DNA of 64,000 nt, taken from IMG/VR virus record IMGVR_UViG_3300038696_000205, positions 1 to 64,000 of that record. The stretch is one strand, 5' to 3'. A model generated the notes under the pieces. It made no database searches. It had not been told where the DNA came from and saw only the letters and a program-made list of their open reading frames with translations. The DNA is from a virus. The position numbers and the translations under genes were made by a program. This document shows positions 25,114 to 33,455 of the stretch, piece after piece. Each line of letters opens with the position of its first letter. The first letter of the stretch is position 1.

Positions 25114-25494
25114 TTACTTATTGTTGGTGTAGATTTCAGGGTTCTGTTTACCGAATACCCTCATAATCTCACCAGCTTTAGCGTTGGCCTCGTTCTCAAT
25201 TACCGAACCATCGGCACCCTCATCTGGGTTCCCGACCAAATCACCCCTTTCATTTTGATGGTGGTGCACCATTTCGTGGGCCAAAGAGCGCATTACATCC
25301 ATTATCGCCCTATCTTTAATATAAACACACGTAAACTTATTTTCTATATCATAGTAGGCGGTTGTGACAACATCACCCCTCTCAGTGGTCAGCTTTATCT
25401 TTAATGGTGTCGTAATTTCCAAATAGCTTTTAACGAAATCGATGAATTTCCCCATTAATTCCTTATTGCTCATTCTAGGTGCGGTATTTAACAT
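25114..25494 (-). CDS. Putative zinc metallopeptidase, 126 aa
   Basis: The ATG at 25494 follows the upstream stop by 4 bases; an upstream in-frame ATG (25563) would overlap that gene by 65 bases. MRSLAHEMVHHHQNERGD carries HExxH (zinc ligands and catalytic Glu), and ENEANAKAGEIM downstream offers the third ligand (gluzincin style). Possible roles include capsid maturation or host-protein cleavage. Confidence 0.7.
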   Translation of the reverse strand: MLNTAPRMSNKELMGKFIDFVKSYLEITTPLKIKLTTERGDVVTTAYYDIENKFTCVYIKDRAIMDVMRSLAHEMVHHHQNERGDLVGNPDEGADGSVIENEANAKAGEIMRVFGKQNPEIYTNNK

Positions 25495-25498
25495 AGTT

Positions 25499-26185
25499 TT
25501 ATTTATTTCTTCTAGCCAAAGCCTTTTCCCTTCTAGCCAAAGCATCGGCCTGTCGTTTCTCAACGGCAGATTTCAACTCGTCACTAGCGGTTATTTTTTT
25601 ATTGGAAGCTCTTTCTTTCTCCTTGGCCAATTTATCGTACATGTACTTCTTATTGTCGGGCGTTAATTCCTTTGAAATTTCAGCACCCTTATTATCGGCA
25701 GTATATGGATTTTCCCCAGACATATTCTTTTTTAAAAATTCTAAAATATCATCCTTGAAAAATACCAATACCTTAACCACAGCATCCGACATGGGCGATG
25801 CGCCAACTGGTGAACACGTCTTATCCGATTGGTCCTTATGCTGTATGTTGGTACATGATTTAACAAAAAATGAACGCTTATTATAATTAGGGTCGTTAAA
25901 CGTACCTGGCTCCCTATTGGTTCCACCACTGGTCTGCTTACCAACAAGTTCACCGTTCGGAAACAAATCTACCTGATAAACACCGTCACCATAATAAACA
26001 CTACCATAACCCTCTGGATTATTCTTGAACATCGTCATAGCATTTACTACCCTGACCAAAACTCTATTGTAATCGGACTGGGTGGTCACTTTACCAACGT
26101 TGTTACCTCTACTATTAATAGGTGTGTGCGTAGCCAACCTACCTTCCAGTATTGTTTTCAACTTATTTTTTATATATCCTTTCAT
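25499..26185 (-). CDS. Hypothetical protein, 228 aa
   Basis: N-terminus MKGYIKNKLKTILEGRL is a basic amphipathic helix typical of T4-type virion proteins. The central part is Gly/Asn-rich (EGYGSVYYGDGVYQVDLFPN) with three Cys. The C-terminus is a highly basic helix with repeated ARREKALARR. No family recognised. It is paired with the metallopeptidase downstream and may be its substrate or partner. Confidence 0.55.
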   Translation of the reverse strand: MKGYIKNKLKTILEGRLATHTPINSRGNNVGKVTTQSDYNRVLVRVVNAMTMFKNNPEGYGSVYYGDGVYQVDLFPNGELVGKQTSGGTNREPGTFNDPNYNKRSFFVKSCTNIQHKDQSDKTCSPVGASPMSDAVVKVLVFFKDDILEFLKKNMSGENPYTADNKGAEISKELTPDNKKYMYDKLAKEKERASNKKITASDELKSAVEKRQADALARREKALARRNK

Positions 26186-26201
26186 ATCAATTAATAAATA
26201 C

Positions 26202-26232
26202 TTGATTTTTTAAATAAAATACACTATATTTG
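26202..26232 (+). promoter_or_regulatory. Promoter of the 26.2-30 kb plus-strand unit
   Basis: TTG at 26202-26204, a 20-base gap, and TATATTTG at 26225-26232; ATG at 26259. Confidence 0.6.
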
Positions 26233-26258
26233 TCAGTATAATATATAAATATAACGAA

Positions 26259-26624
26259 ATGGCAACGAAGTTAGAAAAGGACGTTACAAGAGAATCCACA
26301 TCCAAAGCCGATGATAAGGAAATCATGATAACAATCACCGCTAAACAAACCATTAATCTAAAACTTAAGGGTATGAGAAGTGGTAGTGTTGAAGTATCGA
26401 TAGCCGACCTATACGGTCAGTTGACGAATAAACCCACTAACAATGAAGAATCTAACGAGGTAGAGGAAAAGGCGGTACCCAAAAACAAATATCAAAAGGT
26501 AGATAAAAAAAACCCTATGCTATCACTCATAGATTTAAGGTCACATAATGTAATATCGACCCTGGATATACCTACCATGGCCAAATTCGACCACATAATA
26601 AAAAGCTTAATGGATGCAAATTGA
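26259..26624 (+). CDS. Hypothetical protein, 121 aa
   Basis: First gene of a tightly packed unit (the next gene overlaps by 11 bases). The N-terminus is charged and disordered. A middle strand-rich part (EIMITITAKQTINLKLKG) follows, and the end is helical (TMAKFDHIIKSLMDAN). Family unknown. Confidence 0.6.
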   Translation: MATKLEKDVTRESTSKADDKEIMITITAKQTINLKLKGMRSGSVEVSIADLYGQLTNKPTNNEESNEVEEKAVPKNKYQKVDKKNPMLSLIDLRSHNVISTLDIPTMAKFDHIIKSLMDAN

Positions 26625-26820
26625 AAATAGGGCGTTCACGCCAGAGGAAAAGAAAGTAATACTAGATGACCTACTAGAAGCTTGGTTAAAGGTGCCCGAA
26701 TTAAGGTTGGGTCAACTACTCGAATGTGCAAAACCAAAAGGTCTTGACGATATATTTTATATCGAGGATAAAACATTAATAAAAAATATACAAAAATTTA
26801 TAAAAGATAATGGAAAATAA
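26614..26820 (+). CDS. Small acidic protein, 68 aa
   Basis: Overlaps both neighbours by 11 bases. Two helices with LRLGQLLECAKPKGLDDIFYI, a pattern seen in small phage proteins of unknown role; the sequence suggests a compact helical fold only. Confidence 0.6.
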   Translation: MQIENRAFTPEEKKVILDDLLEAWLKVPELRLGQLLECAKPKGLDDIFYIEDKTLIKNIQKFIKDNGK

Positions 26821-27211
26821 AGTTTTAAACTATAAAATAGACGGCCTCACCAAAGAAGGTGATTGTTGCCCAGAATGTAACGAAAACTGGGATGGTGGAG
26901 ACATCTTGGAACACTTTAAAAATGTTAGGTCCAATCCAGAAATGGTCGCACACCCATTTTATAAGGATAAATCAGACGAAGAGTTACTTGAAGTCGTAGC
27001 CTCTTACGGTTGGTTTGAACATACACCCATTCGTTTCGGTAAACTAATAGGTATGGAACTGGGTTATAATGACCCAGAACGTTATGATGGTGTATCGTAT
27101 TGGTGTTGCCCAGGTTGTGGTGTCTCGTGGAACAGGTTCAACGGGGAAAGAAGTGAACGTTTTATTAAAACAATGACACACGGAGAAAATATAACACAAA
27201 ATGAAATATAA
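26810..27211 (+). CDS. Zinc-ribbon protein, 133 aa
   Basis: Two Cys pairs, CCPECNENW near residue 20 and WCCPGCGVSWNRF near 105, form a likely four-Cys zinc site. The region between them (VASYGWFEHTPIRFGKLIGM) resembles phage proteins of unknown role. Overlaps the preceding gene by 11 bases and the next by 11 bases. Confidence 0.6.
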   Translation: MENKVLNYKIDGLTKEGDCCPECNENWDGGDILEHFKNVRSNPEMVAHPFYKDKSDEELLEVVASYGWFEHTPIRFGKLIGMELGYNDPERYDGVSYWCCPGCGVSWNRFNGERSERFIKTMTHGENITQNEI

Positions 27212-27524
27212 AAAGATAAAAGTCAATGACCATATAGCGTTAAACGTATATCCAGTATACGTCAATAGTGTCTATAATGGACACGAACCATTTAAAATAG
27301 TGGGTATCAGGGAAAATCATATTGAACTAGAAGGTGATTTTTCTGGTGGAACACATTTGGTCTGTCAGAAAGATTGGTTTAGATATGATGAAACATTTAT
27401 GGTTAAAACCGTATGTGAAGAAACGCTAAAACCAAATGGCTGTCAAATTCATAACGTATATTGTTGTGGGGGTGGTAGCATAATAACAAAGCACGTTAAA
27501 TATTGGGATTCTATGGAATCTTAA
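27201..27524 (+). CDS. Hypothetical protein, 107 aa
   Basis: Beta-rich N-terminal part (FKIVGIRENHIELEGDFSGG) looks like a small barrel. The Cys-rich C-terminus (CEETLKPNGCQIHNVYCCGG) could bind metal. It is translationally overlapped with the zinc-ribbon gene. No family known to me. Confidence 0.6.
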   Translation: MKYKKIKVNDHIALNVYPVYVNSVYNGHEPFKIVGIRENHIELEGDFSGGTHLVCQKDWFRYDETFMVKTVCEETLKPNGCQIHNVYCCGGGSIITKHVKYWDSMES

Positions 27525-27531
27525 AACACTT

Positions 27532-28008
27532 ATGGGAAATTTAAACTTTAAACTGGACCTGGATAAAATAGGTCTGCAAGGTGAAAAACACGTAACCTTG
27601 GAATTGATAAAAGAAGGTAGTACATTATTAAAAGATAATGATAATAAAGAATACGACCTTAAAATGCTGATGCCGAACGGTTCGGAAGTATTATTCGAGG
27701 TAAAGACCGATGTATTATGTAAACCAGATAACGACACTGGTAATATGTTCATAGAATTTGAATGTAGAGGTGAGGAATCAGGTATTAAGGTCACTAAAGC
27801 TGAACATTTTGTATACTATTTACCATTTTTAAACCAAATGTGGTTCATAAAAGTTAAAGATTTGATATTTATATTAAATAACAACGACTTTAGAACAACA
27901 ACCATGTCGGGTGATAAGGATAGTAACACAAAGGGTTATCTATTAGGCCGTGAATGGTTTAGAAAAGCTTTTAAAGTTAGGGAAACTAACTATGAATGGG
28001 AAATTTAA
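27532..28008 (+). CDS. PD-(D/E)XK-like nuclease, 158 aa
   Basis: EYDLKMLMPNGSEVLFEVKTD gives the D...E-x-K core (Asp near residue 42, FEVK near 59-62), the hallmark of the PD-(D/E)XK fold. A strand/helix with GIKVTKAEHFVYYLPFLNQM follows, typical of small phage nucleases. Likely a DNA-end or branch-processing enzyme; the substrate cannot be read from sequence. AT-rich non-coding bases (28009-28071) separate it from the HNH gene. Confidence 0.6.
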   Translation: MGNLNFKLDLDKIGLQGEKHVTLELIKEGSTLLKDNDNKEYDLKMLMPNGSEVLFEVKTDVLCKPDNDTGNMFIEFECRGEESGIKVTKAEHFVYYLPFLNQMWFIKVKDLIFILNNNDFRTTTMSGDKDSNTKGYLLGREWFRKAFKVRETNYEWEI

Positions 28009-28071
28009 CAGTATGTTTTACGTTACCTCAACGTTACCTAAAGTGAAACATATTTATAATAAATTTTAGAT

Positions 28072-28677
28072 GTGAAAAAATGTAGAAAATGTGGTATAAA
28101 TAAACCACTTGACGAGTTTAGAAAAGTTAACACTAAACATGGTTATAAATTAGATTGCAAAATATGTTTTAGGGCTAACGATAGAAAAACTAGGTTAGCT
28201 CGAATAATGAAAAATAACCCAGAACACGGTAAAAGGGTTTATGAAATACAAAAAGAACGAGAAGGTAGGGGTAAAAAACCTAGTAATAGTGCTTGGTGTT
28301 ATAATTGTAAGGTTTATAAACATAATAATAATTTTTCAAAATATAACTTAAAAAATAGTGGTCAATGTCGAGAGTGTTCTAATAATAACGACATTCAACG
28401 AAATAGGCGTTTAAAATTAGAAGCAATAGAATATAAGGGTGGTAAGTGTATTAGATGTGGGTTTAATGGACATTATTCTTGTTTTGATTTCCACCATATT
28501 GACCCATATAAAAAAGAATTTATGTGGACCAAAGCAAGAAAGACTACGTTTGATAAAATAAAAGATGAGTTAGATAAATGTGACTTATTGTGTTCTAATT
28601 GTCATAATATAGTACATAGTAAATTAAATAATGACGGTTCTTTAAATGAAGAATATATAATAAGTGTTAAAAAATGA
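28072..28677 (+). CDS. HNH endonuclease with zinc-ribbon N-terminus, 201 aa
   Basis: The start is GTG at 28072 (the ATG two bases upstream runs into TGA). Residues 3-31: CRKCGINKPLDEFRK...CKIC. Residues 78-103: second CYNC...CREC pair. The C-terminal HNH domain is KCIRCGFNG...FDFHHIDPYKK...LLCSNCHNIVH. It is free-standing and lies between two unrelated nuclease genes, so it is probably a homing-type insertion. Its stop overlaps the next ATG. Confidence 0.8.
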   Translation: MKKCRKCGINKPLDEFRKVNTKHGYKLDCKICFRANDRKTRLARIMKNNPEHGKRVYEIQKEREGRGKKPSNSAWCYNCKVYKHNNNFSKYNLKNSGQCRECSNNNDIQRNRRLKLEAIEYKGGKCIRCGFNGHYSCFDFHHIDPYKKEFMWTKARKTTFDKIKDELDKCDLLCSNCHNIVHSKLNNDGSLNEEYIISVKK

Positions 28678-29172
28678 AGAAAATTAAACTAACAATAGAG
28701 CTAATCCCTAAAACTTGCTTCTTCTCGAATGTGAGAACTTTATTACCAAAAAAATACTGGGACCTTCTTAGAAGGTCCTCATACGCAAAAGCTGGATATA
28801 AATGTGAGATATGTGGGGAGTCGGGAAAGAACCAAGGATATAAACACGAAGTTGAATGTCACGAGATATGGGAGTATAATGATAGGTTAAAAATTCAAAA
28901 ACTATTAGGTTTAGTATCTTTATGTCCCTAAGTGCCACCAGGTCAAGCATTTCGGCAGAACAAGTGCAATAGGTTTACAGGCACACGCATTCAAACGAAT
29001 GGAAAGAGTAAATAACTGGACACATAAACAATGTGTCACCCACCTTGCGGAATCAATGATAGAGTGGTCCGAAAGGTCGATATACAAATGGAGATTGGAT
29101 ATAAGCGTACTAAACGAATTGGTCGATATACCAGAAAAATTAATAGCGGAAGCGGTAAAAAAACGAAAATGA
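28674..29172 (+). CDS. HNH-like zinc protein requiring a +1 frameshift
   Basis: The first frame (28674-28931, 85 codons) ends ...LGLVSLCP-stop. Shifting +1 at CCC-TAA (28926-28931) restores KCHQVKHFGRTSAIGLQAHA and then 70 more codons to 29172. The joined product has CEICGESG, ECHEIWEYND and CPKCHQVKH in the right order for a known phage/bacterial HNH-type zinc family. The conserved site straddles the break, so the two frames belong together. Either a programmed +1 shift, an inactivating mutation, or a base error. Confidence 0.65.
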
Positions 29173-29342
29173 TAGAATTTATTAAACACGCACTTGGATT
29201 ATGCGGTGAAGGGCACCCATCAATGATATGGCTTATGGCTGGTGGAAGCACCATGCTATATTACCTAAAACATAACATCACATGGTGTTGGAAAAGAGGT
29301 TGTGATATATGCAAGGCCAAAATAAAGAATATTAAAGCTTAA
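29169..29342 (+). CDS. Small membrane protein, 57 aa
   Basis: An upstream in-frame ATG (29031) lies inside the preceding gene. The ATG at 29169 overlaps the stop of the frameshifted HNH-like gene (ATGA), which supports that +1 frame. One hydrophobic segment (MIWLMAGGSTMLYYL) is followed by CWKRGCDICKAK. Function unknown. Confidence 0.55.
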   Translation: MIEFIKHALGLCGEGHPSMIWLMAGGSTMLYYLKHNITWCWKRGCDICKAKIKNIKA

Positions 29343-29571
29343 GATTATAATGGTTCTTCAATAAATTGGCGACCTTATCGGATTCCACCGAATAGACCAA
29401 CTCCAATATGTTGAACATTGTACCGATTATGGCAATATTATCCTTAGGAATAAAAAAATTTTTACCCTCGATGCAAATACCACGTTTAAACCTATTGTTC
29501 TCCTTAATTCTACCCAATGGATATGATTCATTTAGGAATTCGGTCATCAATAGGTTAATTTTTTCATCCAT
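29332..29571 (-). CDS. Hypothetical protein, 79 aa
   Basis: A minus-strand ORF within a plus-strand unit; 3' end overlaps the preceding plus gene by 11 bases. It starts MDEKINLLMTEFLNESYPLG, which looks like a real acidic helical protein; the middle (CIEGKNFFIPKDNIAII) is beta-rich. No promoter seen upstream, so confidence is moderate. Confidence 0.5.
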   Translation of the reverse strand: MDEKINLLMTEFLNESYPLGRIKENNRFKRGICIEGKNFFIPKDNIAIIGTMFNILELVYSVESDKVANLLKNHYNLKL

Positions 29572-29601
29572 AAAATACCATTTTAATATAAATATCCAGG
29601 A

Positions 29602-29928
29602 ATGAAGAAGTATGAAGATTTAATATACTATACCATATGTGAATCCCTTTATGATGAACAAAAATCATCAAAGGATATTCACCATACGACCACATTTAGA
29701 AACTTATGTAGGGGAATCGCAATAAACATCGAACACGATGTTAAGCTATCTTCCGCACAATATAAGATTCTCACCAACACCATAAGTAAACTATTACTCA
29801 TATATGGTGAGGATACGGATACCATTGGCACCTTTATTAAAATTTTCTTTATTGAAAAAAAATGGGAACTATATGAGAAGACCGTAATACTACTTAAGAA
29901 CAATTTAATCTTCGAATATCAAATATAA
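29602..29928 (+). CDS. Hypothetical protein, 108 aa
   Basis: Mainly helical, with a conserved-looking YKILTNTISKLLLIYGEDTD core. Lies between the divergent 79-aa gene and the promoter at 29929-29960. No family recognised. Confidence 0.55.
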   Translation: MKKYEDLIYYTICESLYDEQKSSKDIHHTTTFRNLCRGIAINIEHDVKLSSAQYKILTNTISKLLLIYGEDTDTIGTFIKIFFIEKKWELYEKTVILLKNNLIFEYQI

Positions 29929-29960
29929 TTTGTTTATTCGATTTTTTTTTATTATATTTG
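29929..29960 (+). promoter_or_regulatory. Promoter
   Basis: TTTG at 29929-29932, a 20-base gap, then TATATTTG at 29953-29960. This rules out 29958 as a start codon and puts the ATG of the next gene at 29976. Confidence 0.65.
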
Positions 29961-29975
29961 TATAAATTGAATAAT

Positions 29976-30299
29976 ATGTTAATAAATAAAGCTAAAAAAG
30001 ATTTCGATGATTACCTATCGGAAAATTCATTATGTTACCTAATGGGAATCAATAAGGATACGTTCTATGATTTTCCATTCCATATGCAATACGGAATGTT
30101 CGAAAAATTTTTTTTCGATAAGGGCCTTGTTATAGATAAAAATACAAAAAAAACAATATATAAAATCTGGGACTATAGAGAAGAAGAACCAATAAATCCG
30201 ACAGTACTCGATTTTACATATATCCCCGACCAAACAGATGCAATGCAATTAGTAATAGGATTAATAAATAAAATATATAATAAAGATGGGAAAAATTAG
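29976..30299 (+). CDS. Hypothetical protein, 107 aa
   Basis: ATG at 29976 chosen because an upstream in-frame start lies within the -7 box. Product MLINKAKKDFDDYLSENSLC..., helical and charged, ending DAMQLVIGLINKIYNK. Ends with TAG and overlaps the next ATG by 14 bases. Role unknown. Confidence 0.55.
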   Translation: MLINKAKKDFDDYLSENSLCYLMGINKDTFYDFPFHMQYGMFEKFFFDKGLVIDKNTKKTIYKIWDYREEEPINPTVLDFTYIPDQTDAMQLVIGLINKIYNKDGKN

Positions 30300-30636
30300 T
30301 ATCAACGGTCAAAGAATTACGAATAACGGTAAATCGATAGATATAATCTAGGACCAAATTTACGTGGATGGTAGACCCATGGACCTAAGGGGGTTAACCA
30401 ACGTCAACATACATGTCGAAGGTTCATTAAATAACCTAAAAGCGGACGTAACACAACAAATTACCGTAAACGGTAACATAGGTACCATAACAACGGTATC
30501 TGGTGCCGTAGAAACCCTGGGCGATGTAAGTGGTGATGTAATAACAATGTCTGGAAACATTACGTGCCTTGATATAAAGGGTAAGGCATCATCAATGTCT
30601 GGAAATATAAAATATAATAATAGATATAATAATTAA
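30286..30636 (+). CDS. Beta-helix-like repeat protein interrupted by TAG
   Basis: ATG at 30286 gives MGKISINGQRITNNGKSIDI I, then TAG (30349-30351), then in the same frame DQIYVDGRPMDLRG... and 86 more codons. The N-terminal 21 residues and the rest together fit a phage family with G-x-V-x-T-V-S-G repeats (NGNIGTITTVSGAVETLGDV, SGDVITMSGNITCLDI), a likely small beta-solenoid. If read only from the internal ATG at 30364 the product lacks its first strands. Either readthrough, mutation or base error. Confidence 0.6.
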
Positions 30637-30646
30637 ATCATATAAG

Positions 30647-31039
30647 ATGAATATAAAATACGTAAGAGCGGAAAGTATTAAATCAATAGTCTTTAGAGGT
30701 AGTAAACCACTAAACCTTACATGGCACGAAGCTACACCAGAAATTACAAAGTTTTTCGGTCTAATACTTAAAAAAAGTGCCGTAAAAGCTGGATGGGCCG
30801 AAAAAGACGATTACTACAAATCATCTACCGAGGACCTAATTGAAAATGGGGATAAAAACTTTGATTCAAATAAACCCAATGGCAAACAATGGTCAACCAA
30901 ACCATCAATCGGTATATACTATAAAAACCAAGGTTATGATAGAACATATTATAATACGGATGAAGAGGCCATGCACGAACTTACTAATTTAGTTAGAAAT
31001 AATCCAGACCTACCCAAGGTAAAATTTAAGACCAACTAA
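30647..31039 (+). CDS. Hypothetical protein, 130 aa
   Basis: N-terminus YVRAESIKSIVFRGSKPLNL with WHEATPEITKFFG; rich in Lys and aromatic residues. Followed 1 base later by the HAD phosphatase gene, so the two are coupled. No family recognised. Confidence 0.6.
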   Translation: MNIKYVRAESIKSIVFRGSKPLNLTWHEATPEITKFFGLILKKSAVKAGWAEKDDYYKSSTEDLIENGDKNFDSNKPNGKQWSTKPSIGIYYKNQGYDRTYYNTDEEAMHELTNLVRNNPDLPKVKFKTN

Positions 31040-31040
31040 T

Positions 31041-31481
31041 ATGTTATACACAATTTTACTGGATTTTGACGGCACTTGCGTAACCCATGAATTCCCCAAA
31101 GTGGGCGATGATATAGGTGCCGTACCAGTGCTTAAGGAACTCGTTGAAAACGGAAACCGACTTATCCTCTTTACAATGAGGGGCAGCGGTGAACTATCAC
31201 TTAAAAAATTCGGCACGGACGGTCTACAGGATGCCGTAAATTGGTTCGCCACTAACGGTATACCACTATACGGTATTCAGACCAACCCAACGCAGCACAC
31301 ATGGACCAACAGTCCAAAACCGCACGGTGATTTAATAATAGACGACACGGCAATAGGCATACCACTCATATACGACCCAAAAATAAGTAAGGGGGTTTTC
31401 GTGGACTGGAAAAAGTTAAGGGAAATGCTAATAACCTACGAGGCAATAAAAATAAAGGATAATGACAAGGAAGGAAGCTAG
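31041..31481 (+). CDS. HAD-like phosphatase
   Basis: 146 aa. Motif I is LLDFDGTCV with the nucleophilic and acid/base Asp, motif II is RLILFTMR (Thr), and motif III is GDLIIDDTAIG (acidic pair). Short-cap type, similar to the BT0820-like family of Bacteroidota HAD hydrolases. Cytosolic. Substrate, perhaps a nucleotide or sugar phosphate, cannot be told. Overlaps the next gene by 20 bases. Confidence 0.78.
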   Translation: MLYTILLDFDGTCVTHEFPKVGDDIGAVPVLKELVENGNRLILFTMRGSGELSLKKFGTDGLQDAVNWFATNGIPLYGIQTNPTQHTWTNSPKPHGDLIIDDTAIGIPLIYDPKISKGVFVDWKKLREMLITYEAIKIKDNDKEGS

Positions 31482-31794
31482 GGAAATATCGGAAACGTTC
31501 AAGTTCACAAGACGTGAACTATACGACATATTAACAAAGGCATTAAAACAAATGCCAGATGATTTCTGGACCAAAAGGAATATGTCAAATAAATCAACGG
31601 ATAACGGATTCTATTTTAACCTATGCGTTAAATTAGTGGACCTACAGGAAAACGTAAACGAGGACGAAGTGGTGGCGCACATGATTGCATTCAGGGTGTT
31701 ACATATCTTTGGAGAGTTCAGTGAAATACAACCCTATAAAAAAGCTAAAAGAATATTGCCGAAAATAACAATGAGTGAAAAACCAAAATTATAA
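31462..31794 (+). CDS. Hypothetical protein, 110 aa
   Basis: Overlaps the HAD gene by 20 bases. Helical, with MIAFRVLHIFGEFSEIQPYK near the end. No known family. Confidence 0.6.
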   Translation: MTRKEAREISETFKFTRRELYDILTKALKQMPDDFWTKRNMSNKSTDNGFYFNLCVKLVDLQENVNEDEVVAHMIAFRVLHIFGEFSEIQPYKKAKRILPKITMSEKPKL

Positions 31795-31795
31795 T

Positions 31796-32149
31796 ATGGA
31801 ACTTAAAGGAGATATATTAAGTAAAATTAAATTTATAAAAAATCTAAACGTAAAAGAATTAATTTTACAAAAATATACATACATTCCGTGGTATAAATAT
31901 TCAGATTTATTTAAAGAATCTTTTAATGATGATTTATTAAAATCAGAGTTTTTATTGAAATTAGGACCAGATAGGTTAAATATTATATATAATGAATGCT
32001 TAAATACTATTAAAAATTTAAATATACCTTCACCACATAATATAGCATTAGCCGAAGGTGTTATCTTAAGTCTAATAGCACAAGGAGATAAAATATACAA
32101 ACAAACAAATGAAAGTATGTTGATATTCAATAGAACAAAAAAAAAATAA
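31796..32149 (+). CDS. IFNRTK-tail protein A, 117 aa
   Basis: ATG at 31796, directly after the preceding stop. Contains GPDRLNIIYNE, a counterpart of GKKGLDILREQ and GPEGIEIIREQ in the next homologues, and ends SMLIFNRTKKK. First of seven tandem small genes with related C-termini. Body is helical; function unknown. Confidence 0.6.
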   Translation: MELKGDILSKIKFIKNLNVKELILQKYTYIPWYKYSDLFKESFNDDLLKSEFLLKLGPDRLNIIYNECLNTIKNLNIPSPHNIALAEGVILSLIAQGDKIYKQTNESMLIFNRTKKK

Positions 32150-32150
32150 A

Positions 32151-32489
32151 ATGGAATACATAGGATTGGTAGGTATGACAGAATACTATAAGAGCCTTAA
32201 TCTATATGATTTAGTGAGAGCGGAACCTTATCCAGATAATTGGATTGACGAAAATGAATACCTAGATGAATACTCACTGGAATTCCTAAGTAAGATAGGA
32301 AAGAAAGGTTTAGATATCTTACGTGAACAATTACTAGCCTTTGAATTATTTCGAGATGAAAAAGATTCCCCACTTCTACAAAATCACGTAAAAGAGGAAA
32401 TATTAAAGTGCTTATATAGAAGTGGGGAAGAATATAAAAAAGCTAAAATTAGTATGCTAATATTTAATAGAACAAGAAATTTAATATGA
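32151..32489 (+). CDS. IFNRTK-tail protein B, 112 aa
   Basis: Homologous to A over the middle (FLSKIGKKGLDILREQLLAF), preceded by LNLYDLVRAEPYPDNW, similar to LDISELVKSELIHEPW in protein D. Ends ISMLIFNRTRNLI. One base separates it from gene A. Confidence 0.6.
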   Translation: MEYIGLVGMTEYYKSLNLYDLVRAEPYPDNWIDENEYLDEYSLEFLSKIGKKGLDILREQLLAFELFRDEKDSPLLQNHVKEEILKCLYRSGEEYKKAKISMLIFNRTRNLI

Positions 32490-32646
32490 ACGATGTAAAA
32501 CAAAATGCCGCTAAAGAATACATAATACAAGGGATAGTGAATAACCAATACTTGGACGATTTAAATAAAATAGTCAACGGGTTAATGATGTAAGAATTTC
32601 ATATACAAAAAAATCAAAGGAAATATTTAATAGAACAAGAAAATGA
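32486..32646 (+). pseudogene. IFNRTK-tail gene C, frame broken
   Basis: ATG at 32486 gives 35 residues (MNDVKQNAAKEYIIQGIVNN...) and stops at TAA 32591. The conserved tail TKKSKEIFNRTRK lies in the -1 frame, open from 32569 to the TGA at 32644. A single indel between 32569 and 32590 would join them. Confidence 0.5.
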
Positions 32647-32968
32647 AAGTTAACGGAAGAATGAACGAGATTAAATACGTACAGGACTTAGATATAAGCG
32701 AGCTGGTCAAATCAGAACTCATTCACGAACCATGGCAAATAATCTCCGAAAACCTAAGATACCAGAACCTGGACCTAAACGATTATGAGGCCGCATTAAA
32801 AATAGGTCCAGAAGGTATTGAAATAATCCGTGAACAATTGACCGAAATAATCAGACATAGAAAAGTTCAGGAAATTATGATAGTCAATTTTATTCTAAAA
32901 ATAGAACCCATATATTAGGACACAAAAAAAGTATGGCAATATTCAATAGAACAAAAAATGCAAAATAA
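32643..32968 (+). pseudogene. IFNRTK-tail gene D, frame broken
   Basis: ATG at 32643; 91 codons to TAG at 32916. Matches B in LDISELVKSELIHEPW and IGPEGIEIIREQL. The tail KKSMAIFNRTKNAK is in the -1 frame, open from 32861 to the TAA at 32966. Same direction of shift as in gene C, with no slippery heptamer visible. Confidence 0.5.
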
Positions 32969-33104
32969 ATCCGATAACGAAAATCGTGCACTACCCAAAT
33001 ATTTAAATTTTGACCTATTTCCGCTCGCAGATGAAATGATAAGGGAATTTAAAGAAGAGGAAAAATCAAAACAAATATTTAATAGAACAAAAAATGGAAA
33101 ATGA
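32958..33104 (+). CDS. IFNRTK-tail protein E, 48 aa
   Basis: ATG at 32958, overlapping gene D's tail. Product begins MQNKSDNENRALPKYLNF and ends EEKSKQIFNRTKNGK. Its start overlaps the previous tail and its end overlaps the next start, as in the rest of the series. Confidence 0.55.
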   Translation: MQNKSDNENRALPKYLNFDLFPLADEMIREFKEEEKSKQIFNRTKNGK

Positions 33105-33243
33105 GAATTATACAATATGCCCGACCAAGATAAAAGCAGATGCTGAATTAAGTAGATTGATACAAGATGAATTTGATAAACTTATCTTAGAATCATTAAA
33201 TAAAGTAGCGTCAAAACAAATGTTTGAAAAATCAAGAAAATGA
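33094..33243 (+). CDS. IFNRTK-tail-like protein F, 49 aa
   Basis: ATG at 33094. Product MENENYTICPTKIKADAELS... ends KVASKQMFEKSRK, a diverged form of the tail. The stop overlaps the next ATG (ATGA). Confidence 0.55.
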   Translation: MENENYTICPTKIKADAELSRLIQDEFDKLILESLNKVASKQMFEKSRK

Positions 33244-33455
33244 CAGTACCAGATATTAACGAATTATTGGATAGACCAAAGGTCAGAGAACAAAAATTCG
33301 AATGGTTGACCAAACTTACATATGTAGAATCGCATCGAATCCAGACAGAGCTGGACTATGAGGTGGAGAAACTTATGGTAACCGAAACGTACCATTATGA
33401 CACTATTAACATACATACTTTTAGGTTCAGGTTCTACACGAAGATTGAAAAATAA
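33240..33455 (+). CDS. Small protein G, 71 aa, with in-frame tail after the stop
   Basis: ATG at 33240 (ATGA overlap). Ends ...FRFYTKIEK at TAA 33453-33455. The same frame continues to 33572 and contains AKSKRIFDRFIKPKEV, matching the tail of E and C. A nonsense change may have separated body and tail. Confidence 0.5.
   Translation: MTVPDINELLDRPKVREQKFEWLTKLTYVESHRIQTELDYEVEKLMVTETYHYDTINIHTFRFRFYTKIEK

Noticed and set aside
32569-32915. Programmed -1 frameshifting in genes C and D of the IFNRTK series
   Set aside because: The windows where both frames are open contain no X-XXY-YYZ slippery heptamer; indels are the simpler reading.
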